From: an uncultured Bacilli bacterium
GTDB lineage: Bacteria > Bacillota_I > Bacilli_A > RF39 > UBA660
Assembly (NCBI GenBank): GCA_910586195.1
Contig: CAJUHO010000039.1
Coordinates: 1 to 10,193, forward strand
Reading direction: 5' to 3'
DNA: 10,193 nucleotides
Shown here in pieces: positions 6,208 to 10,193 of the stretch. A program made the position numbers and the translations under genes. Each line of letters begins with the position of its first letter. Position 1 is the first letter of the stretch. Under the pieces are notes generated by a model that had not been told where the DNA came from, did not search any database, and was given only the letters and a program-made list of their open reading frames with translations.

Positions 6208-7797
6208 TTAAGATTTAGTATTTTTTATATACTCTTCATAAGATAATCTGCGATCAATAATCGTCCCATCATCTTTTATTTCAATAATTCGATTTGCAAC
6301 GGTACTATTTAACTCATAGTCGCGTGAGGTAAATAATACTTCTCCTTGAAAATTTACTAATCCCTTATTTAAGGAAGTAATACTTTCTAAATCCAAATGG
6401 TTTGTAGGCTCATCTAGTATTAAAAAGTTAGGCCCTTCTAACATTATTTTTGACAACATACAACGACTCTTCTCTCCACCAGACAAAACATTGACCTTTT
6501 TAAATACATCTTCACCAGAAAATAGCATTCTACCTAAAAATCCTCTAAGAATTGTCTCATCCTTAATATCATAATAAGTACCAATCCACTCCATAATATT
6601 TTTATCTGTATCAAAGAAGTTAGTATTATCCTGAGGTAAATAACCATATTCCATAGTCTTACCCCATTCAATAAGACCCTTATCATATTTCTCAAAACCT
6701 GCTAAAATATTAAACAAAGTCGTCTTTACAAAGTCGTCATGAGCAATAAATGCAATTTTATCTCCCTTTAATACTGTAAATGATACCTTATTTAATATCT
6801 TTTTCCCTTCTACTTCTTTTGTTAAATTCTCAACTTTTAAAATTTCTTTTCCAGCAGAATGTTCAATCTTAAAATCAATATATGGATATTTTCTAGATGA
6901 TGGAACGATTTCATCTAGTTGAATTTTTTCAAGCATCTTTTTTCTGGAAGTTGCTTGTTTGCTTTTAGAAGCATTAGCACTAAATCTTGCAATAAAGGAC
7001 TGTAATTCCTTGATTTTATCCTCTTTTTTCTTATTAGATTCTCTCATTTGACGTTGTAAAAGTTCACTAGATTGATACCAAAAATCATAGTTTCCAATAT
7101 AAAGTTTAATCTTACCATAATCAATATCGGCGATATGTGTACAAACATTATTTAAAAAGTGTCGGTCATGAGAAACAATAATAACTGTGTTATTAAAATT
7201 AATCAAAAACTCTTCTAACCATTCAATAGCTTCTATATCCAAACTATTAGTAGGTTCATCTAAAAGTAGGATATCAGGATTTCCAAATAACGCTTGTGCT
7301 AGCAATACCTTTACCCTTTCCTTTACTGGAATATCCTTCATAAGAGTAGAATGGTATAACTCCTCTACTCCTAAATTATTTAAAAGTGTCGCAGCGTCGC
7401 TTTCAGCATTCCAACCATCCATTTCCATAAAATCAGCTTCCAATTCCGCAAGACGCATTCCATCCTCGTCACTAAACTCTGTTTGGCTATACATTTTCTC
7501 TTTTTCTTGCATTATTTCATAAAGACGGGTATTTCCCATAATTACAACATCCAATACCTTCATTTCGTCAAAAGCGTAGTGATCTTGTTTTAAGACAGAA
7601 ATTCTTTCCCCTTTAGTTACAATTACCTCTCCACTGGTAGTATCCACTTCACCTGTTAACACTTTTAAAAAAGTTGACTTTCCACTACCATTAGCACCAA
7701 TTAACCCATAACAATTTCCACTTGTAAACTTAATATTGACATCCTCAAATAAAGTTCTTTTTCCAAAACGTAATGTTACATTATTTACCTGAATCAT
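6208..7797 (-). CDS. ABC-F family ATPase, YbiT-like, with one degenerate ATP site
   Basis: 529 residues, full length for the YbiT-type branch: two nucleotide-binding domains (about 1-235 and 317-510) joined by a helical linker (about 240-300) that contains the typical SFIARFSANASKSKQATSR stretch. ABC-F proteins are soluble and act on the ribosome, as translation factors or in antibiotic protection; no transporter membrane part is present. Domain 1 has Walker A GANGSGKST (34-42), Walker B ILLLDEPTNSLD (176-187) and switch His210, but its signature is IPVKE (156-160) where LSGGE/Q is expected. Domain 2 has signature LSGGE (438-442) and Walker B FLILDEPTNHLD (458-469), but its Walker A is AHDDFVKTT (352-360) and the switch histidine is Arg492 (TSRD). 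The losses fall together on one composite site. The reading frame is intact and has its own promoter, GAGGTGAT ribosome site and terminator, so it is probably not a pseudogene. Confidence 0.93.
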   Translation of the reverse strand: MIQVNNVTLRFGKRTLFEDVNIKFTSGNCYGLIGANGSGKSTFLKVLTGEVDTTSGEVIVTKGERISVLKQDHYAFDEMKVLDVVIMGNTRLYEIMQEKEKMYSQTEFSDEDGMRLAELEADFMEMDGWNAESDAATLLNNLGVEELYHSTLMKDIPVKERVKVLLAQALFGNPDILLLDEPTNSLDIEAIEWLEEFLINFNNTVIIVSHDRHFLNNVCTHIADIDYGKIKLYIGNYDFWYQSSELLQRQMRESNKKKEDKIKELQSFIARFSANASKSKQATSRKKMLEKIQLDEIVPSSRKYPYIDFKIEHSAGKEILKVENLTKEVEGKKILNKVSFTVLKGDKIAFIAHDDFVKTTLFNILAGFEKYDKGLIEWGKTMEYGYLPQDNTNFFDTDKNIMEWIGTYYDIKDETILRGFLGRMLFSGEDVFKKVNVLSGGEKSRCMLSKIMLEGPNFLILDEPTNHLDLESITSLNKGLVNFQGEVLFTSRDYELNSTVANRIIEIKDDGTIIDRRLSYEEYIKNTKS

Positions 7798-7821
7798 TCT
7801 ATCACCTCAAAACTATTAGTA

Positions 7822-7850
7822 ATTTTACTATAAAAAGATAGAAAAAACAA
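7822..7850 (-). promoter_or_regulatory. Promoter of the ABC-F gene
   Basis: On the minus strand TTGTTT (7850-7845) and TAAAAT (7827-7822) are 17 bp apart, about 25 bp before the start codon, with GAGGTGAT next to the ATG. A moderate consensus match. Confidence 0.5.
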
Positions 7851-7880
7851 GGAAATCATAACAAGCACTTTAAAAAAATT

Positions 7881-7903
7881 CCATAAAATATTTTGCTTTA
7901 TAA
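7881..7903 (+). repeat. Recombination-site-like dyad, copy 3 (degenerate)
   Basis: CCATAAAA and CTTTATAA flank the 7-bp centre TATTTTG, which is identical to the centre of copies 4 and 5. Each arm differs from the consensus at one or two bases. Same orientation as copy 5, opposite to copy 4. It lies between the ABC-F promoter and the terminator of the lectin-fold gene. Confidence 0.5.
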
Positions 7904-7934
7904 ATAAAAAAGAAATACATTTATTCGTATTTCT
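7904..7934 (-). terminator. Intrinsic terminator downstream of the lectin-fold gene
   Basis: An 8-bp perfect stem, AGAAATAC (7911-7918) and GTATTTCT (7927-7934), has an 8-nt loop. On the minus strand it is followed by T residues (7910-7906) and more T-rich sequence. It lies about 75 bp past the stop at 8009. Confidence 0.75.
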
Positions 7935-8008
7935 CAAAAAGACAGCCAAACTCTACTAAATACTTGTCGATATTCTTATTCTCTATACTTTCAAAATTCT
8001 TCTTCCAA

Positions 8009-9820
8009 CTAAGTCGCGCTCAGCACGAGGCGGAACGAATCATTACTATCGGCATTCCCATTAGCGGCATTATAATAGAAAACGCCTGCAAGAGAACCAT
8101 AAGTATAATGACTGCCACGCAAGAACCATGGGTATGATGCTGTTACCATATATGCATAATCTCTATACCAACCCGCTGTCTCATTTAACGCTTGACTTAT
8201 ACATGCTTTTCCTTTACATGCCGTTAGTGAATCACTACTTTCATAAAAATTATAATACTTATTTTCCAGAAAGTCCTTTCCTGTTATCTTGGTTCCATCC
8301 TGTAGTAGTCCTGTATAGCCTGAATTGGCTGTCGTATTCATTCCTGAATGCTTTTCTCCTCCTGGTGCATAATCTCCCATCATATACTCCCAAGCACCAC
8401 CTGACATATCATAAATTCCATATATCGTTCCTGTCGTTGATGCTCCTGTTCCACTAGGACTTTTTTCATATGTATACTGACATCCATAGTCCGTATTTCC
8501 GTTACTTGGTGCTCCATAACTACAGCCTGTTATAAACTCATTTGACTTATTCTGATATATCTCTTTATTCGCTCCACTATAATTCTTATTTCCCAGTTTT
8601 CCATACCTACTTTGGGAAAGATAGGAGGCTAGCGCCCATTCACTATTCTTCATCGCATGGGAATCTAACTTGTTCGTACTAAACCCATAGCGATTCCCAT
8701 TCTTTGTTACATTTCTTCCAACTTCGGCTATATTAGCGACCTGTATTCCTCTCCAGCTTGTTACATTCGGCTTTATCATCGCATCTAGGTTTGTTACATT
8801 TCCTCCACCATTTGTAGTAGTGGGACCTGAACTACTTGTCTCAAACTTTCCTACCCAGATTCCTGATAGTTCTTCTACTCCAAATGTAAACCCATCGGGC
8901 GTCCTCCAATTCTTTACTCCTTCCGCTATTTTATACTTCCCACTTCCTGTCTCTTTTGCTGATTTTGAGATAAATCTAATATCTATCTCTCCTGGTAAGG
9001 CTTGGGTTGGCACACTACTTAGGTATTCTCCCTTCTTTCCATAATAAGCAGTCCCATCTTCACTTCCTATTGTATAAGAGTACCTCGGTATCCATACCCA
9101 CATCGTTTCGATATCATCCATTGGAATTGCCGTTCCACTTGTTGCACTTTGATATTTACTTCTACTAGCGCCTGTCACAGTCACAGCATTGGCCCACTTT
9201 CCAGTATCATAGTCATACCAATTCTTACTTCCTGCCTTCTCCCATGTACTTGTTGTCTCATTATAAATCACTCTTATCATATTTTCATCTAATATGGGTT
9301 CTAATACTTCTATTCTTCTTTTATCACTTGGAAATGTTAACTTCTTATTATGTAATCCTCCATTACTTCCAAATGTTACCTCTTGATCTCCACTTGTAGT
9401 ATTTGTAATTGTTAGCCTATAAATCCTACTGTCACCTTTTTCTATTATCATTCCATCCTCATTTGGAAGAATACCATTTTCACTATTATAACTGACATCA
9501 TATACATATACTCCATTTTCTGCTTCATACCAGAAGTTAAACTTAGCGTCTCGTCCATTTTCATTCTTCAAAGTAATTTCTATCTCTTTACTCTCTCCAC
9601 TTTTGATTATCATACTATTTCTATTATCTAAACTTTCACTTTCCATTGTGGCAACGATTTCTCCTGTTACGATATTTAGAGAACCCCTTCTTTCTGCACT
9701 ACTTGTAAATAAGGCATAGGAAAAGCCTCCTACTACTAAAAACAAACTGATAATTCCTATCAACATAATATAACGATTCTTTTTTAATCTCTTCCATTGA
9801 TACTTTATTCTTCCTAACAT
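8009..9820 (-). CDS. Membrane-anchored surface protein with C-terminal C-type-lectin/FGE fold
   Basis: 603 residues from ATG 9820-9818, which has GAGG about 8 bases upstream; a TTG start ten codons earlier lies inside the dyad site and is less likely. Basic residues (1-16) and a membrane helix (17-38, ending VVGGFSYALF) are followed by GSLNIVTGEIVATM, the SipW/TasA-type pattern also seen in the gene at 1-559. About 65-170 is a beta-sandwich-like stalk. From about 200 a repeat-type region (NWYDYDTGKWANAVTV) leads to a long domain with MWVWIPRYSY (240-249), IWVGKFE (321-327), YGIYDMSGGAWEYMMG (467-482, matching the FGE motif 'GlyDMsGNvWEw') and a final RGSHYTYG...FRLVLSA (568-602). Such a fold is typical of DGR target proteins and phage or surface receptors. 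Probably a cell-surface ligand-binding protein, expression governed by segment B. Formylglycine-generating activity is unlikely; only the scaffold is kept. Confidence 0.85.
   Translation of the reverse strand: MLGRIKYQWKRLKKNRYIMLIGIISLFLVVGGFSYALFTSSAERRGSLNIVTGEIVATMESESLDNRNSMIIKSGESKEIEITLKNENGRDAKFNFWYEAENGVYVYDVSYNSENGILPNEDGMIIEKGDSRIYRLTITNTTSGDQEVTFGSNGGLHNKKLTFPSDKRRIEVLEPILDENMIRVIYNETTSTWEKAGSKNWYDYDTGKWANAVTVTGASRSKYQSATSGTAIPMDDIETMWVWIPRYSYTIGSEDGTAYYGKKGEYLSSVPTQALPGEIDIRFISKSAKETGSGKYKIAEGVKNWRTPDGFTFGVEELSGIWVGKFETSSSGPTTTNGGGNVTNLDAMIKPNVTSWRGIQVANIAEVGRNVTKNGNRYGFSTNKLDSHAMKNSEWALASYLSQSRYGKLGNKNYSGANKEIYQNKSNEFITGCSYGAPSNGNTDYGCQYTYEKSPSGTGASTTGTIYGIYDMSGGAWEYMMGDYAPGGEKHSGMNTTANSGYTGLLQDGTKITGKDFLENKYYNFYESSDSLTACKGKACISQALNETAGWYRDYAYMVTASYPWFLRGSHYTYGSLAGVFYYNAANGNADSNDSFRLVLSAT
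8015..8032 (-). other. GC-rich hairpin at the end of the variable-like region
   Basis: On the minus strand CGCCTC (8032-8027), loop GTGCT, then GAG, a bulged C, and GCG (8021-8015) form a six-pair GC-rich stem overlapping the last codons of the gene. The stretch 8009-8038 is strikingly GC-rich for this region. DGR targets are known to carry a GC-rich mutagenic-homing initiation site and a nearby hairpin here. Confidence 0.35.
8039..8113 (-). other. Variable-region-like 3' end of the lectin-fold gene
   Basis: Codons 570-594 lie between the constant-looking motifs WFLRG and SFRLVL. Nineteen of the 25 codons are NNT, and they encode the varied set S, H, Y, T, Y, G, S, L, then V, Y, Y, N, A, N, N, D, S, N, D. 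This is what repeated AAT codons look like after adenine-specific mutagenesis in DGR variable regions. The AT-rich codon bias of the genome also favours T endings, so this is suggestive only. No template repeat or reverse transcriptase is seen in the window. Confidence 0.45.
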
Positions 9821-9839
9821 ACTCTTAACCTCGCTTTTA

Positions 9840-9862
9840 TCATAAAGCAAAATACTTTATGA
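9840..9862 (-). repeat. Recombination-site-like dyad, copy 4 (left end of segment B)
   Basis: Perfect arms TCATAAAG (9840-9847) and CTTTATGA (9855-9862) surround CAAAATA, the reverse complement of the centre of copy 5. Together with the following ATTTT, 28 bases (9840-9867) are a perfect inverted match to 10110-10137. It lies 19 bp upstream of the chosen start codon of the lectin-fold gene, so an ON-state leader RNA would include the dyad as a hairpin. Confidence 0.75.
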
Positions 9863-9867
9863 ATTTT

Positions 9868-10109
9868 AAGGTTATTTTCGTTTTATATCAATCTTTCCTT
9901 TATCTTTGACTAACCTTATGACTAATTTTATCCTTAATCATACTTTGTCATATTTTGTTTTCACTTCTTTATTATGACAATTAATTGACTATTTAATTTT
10001 TCTTCTTTCTTTTATAATTCCTTATTATTCAACTATTTCTATTTTTTCCTACTTGATTATATAGCTCTCACATTGTATACTTAATTTATATATTATAAGC
10101 ATTTTAATA
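9868..10109. other. Putative invertible promoter segment B
   Basis: 242 bp between inverted copies 4 and 5 with no credible coding frame. The best promoter (10053-10081) is on the plus strand near the right end and faces away from the lectin-fold gene; a second plus-strand candidate is TTGACT-17 bp-TATCCT (9906-9934). The minus strand offers only weak matches (TATAAA with no good -35). Inversion about position 9988-9989 would put the predicted start at about 9889 on the minus strand, about 69 nt before the ATG. With the flanking sites this explains most of the gene-free stretch 9821-10193; in the last 56 bases I see no supported feature. Confidence 0.62.
10053..10081 (+). promoter_or_regulatory. 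Sigma-A-type promoter inside segment B, directed away from the lectin-fold gene
   Basis: TTGATT (10053-10058) and TATACT (10076-10081) are 17 bp apart; predicted start about 10088. Distance from the -10 to the nearest dyad is 33 bp (39 bp in segment A), so both promoters hold the same place in their segments. In this orientation it transcribes out of the window to the right. Confidence 0.58.
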
Positions 10110-10111
10110 AA

Positions 10112-10140
10112 AATTCATAAAGTATTTTGCTTTATGAATT
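10112..10140 (+). repeat. Recombination-site-like dyad, copy 5 (right end of segment B)
   Basis: The most complete copy: perfect 11-bp inverted arms AATTCATAAAG (10112-10122) and CTTTATGAATT (10130-10140) around the 7-bp centre TATTTTG. Arm and centre lengths match the core sites of Xer-type tyrosine recombinases. Confidence 0.75.
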
Positions 10141-10193
10141 CAGGCTGTTGACAAAGTAAAATTTGTTAATAGTCTTTTTATTTTTAATAAATT

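Noticed and set aside
8009..9820. True formylglycine-generating (sulfatase-modifying) enzyme
   Set aside because: Only the C-terminal scaffold motifs are present, on an exported anchored protein with a varied ligand-binding-like tail and no sulfatase nearby.
9821..9850. TTG start at 9850 giving ten extra residues (MLYDKSEVKS) on the lectin-fold protein
   Set aside because: The TTG lies inside dyad copy 4, has no ribosome site, and would be separated from the promoter segment by almost nothing; ATG at 9820 has GAGG at a proper distance and begins a typical basic-plus-hydrophobic anchor.
10148..10176. TTGACA at 10148-10153 as a further plus-strand promoter
   Set aside because: At 17 bp spacing the -10 would be AGTCTT, a poor match; the window ends too soon to see a gene.
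1..10193. CRISPR array, tRNA, rRNA or riboswitch
   Set aside because: No regularly spaced direct repeats, cloverleaf-like sequences or recognisable riboswitch cores were seen; intergenic regions are short apart from the two switch segments.

Overview
The window is AT-rich DNA from a low-GC Gram-positive-type bacterium. Shine-Dalgarno sites are strong (AAGGAGG, GGGAGG), intrinsic terminators have T-tracts, and extracytoplasmic proteins carry a basic N-terminus plus one membrane segment. TGA is used as a stop (end of the activase gene near 6092) and Trp is TGG, so this is the standard bacterial code and not the Mycoplasma code. The gene set (split 2-hydroxyacyl-CoA dehydratase activase module, YbiT-type ABC-F protein, C-type-lectin/FGE-fold surface protein) suggests an uncultured anaerobic gut Bacilli/Clostridia-like organism. 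That placement is inference.

Layout. (1) 1-559, minus strand: 5' part of a gene for a membrane-anchored surface protein, cut by the window edge. (2) 560-1013: no gene, but a roughly 300-bp segment bounded by inverted copies of a 23-bp dyad site, followed by a bidirectional terminator. (3) 1014-2031, minus: a two-gene operon of a membrane-anchored thioredoxin-like protein and a small PH-like protein. (4) 2138-3028, minus: an unrecognised 296-residue protein with its own promoter and terminator. (5) 3171-6092, plus: a tightly overlapping three-gene operon of two paralogous 2-hydroxyacyl-CoA dehydratase-related proteins and a BadF/HgdC-type ATPase with Fe-S cysteines. (6) 6208-7797, minus: an ABC-F ATPase in which one of the two composite ATP sites has lost its motifs. 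(7) 8009-9820, minus: a 603-residue anchored surface protein ending in a C-type-lectin/FGE fold that resembles the variable region of a diversity-generating retroelement (DGR) target. (8) 9821-10193: no gene, but a second roughly 300-bp segment bounded by inverted copies of the same kind of dyad site.

Main result. Both surface-protein genes lie just downstream of a segment built to the same plan. Inverted dyad sites (arms TCATAAAG / CTTTATGA around a 7-bp centre) enclose 240-260 bp that carries a good sigma-A-type promoter near its right end. In both segments that promoter now points away from the surface gene. This is the arrangement expected of two phase-variable promoters, both captured OFF. 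The 7-bp centres match within each pair (TATCTAC; TATTTTG) but differ between pairs, which would let one tyrosine-type recombinase flip each switch independently. A degenerate third copy with the TATTTTG centre lies past the 3' end of the lectin-fold gene, so larger inversion or excision of the whole gene is also conceivable. If the lectin tail is a DGR target, the locus would combine on/off switching with sequence diversification of the same surface protein. Neither a recombinase nor a reverse transcriptase lies in the window.
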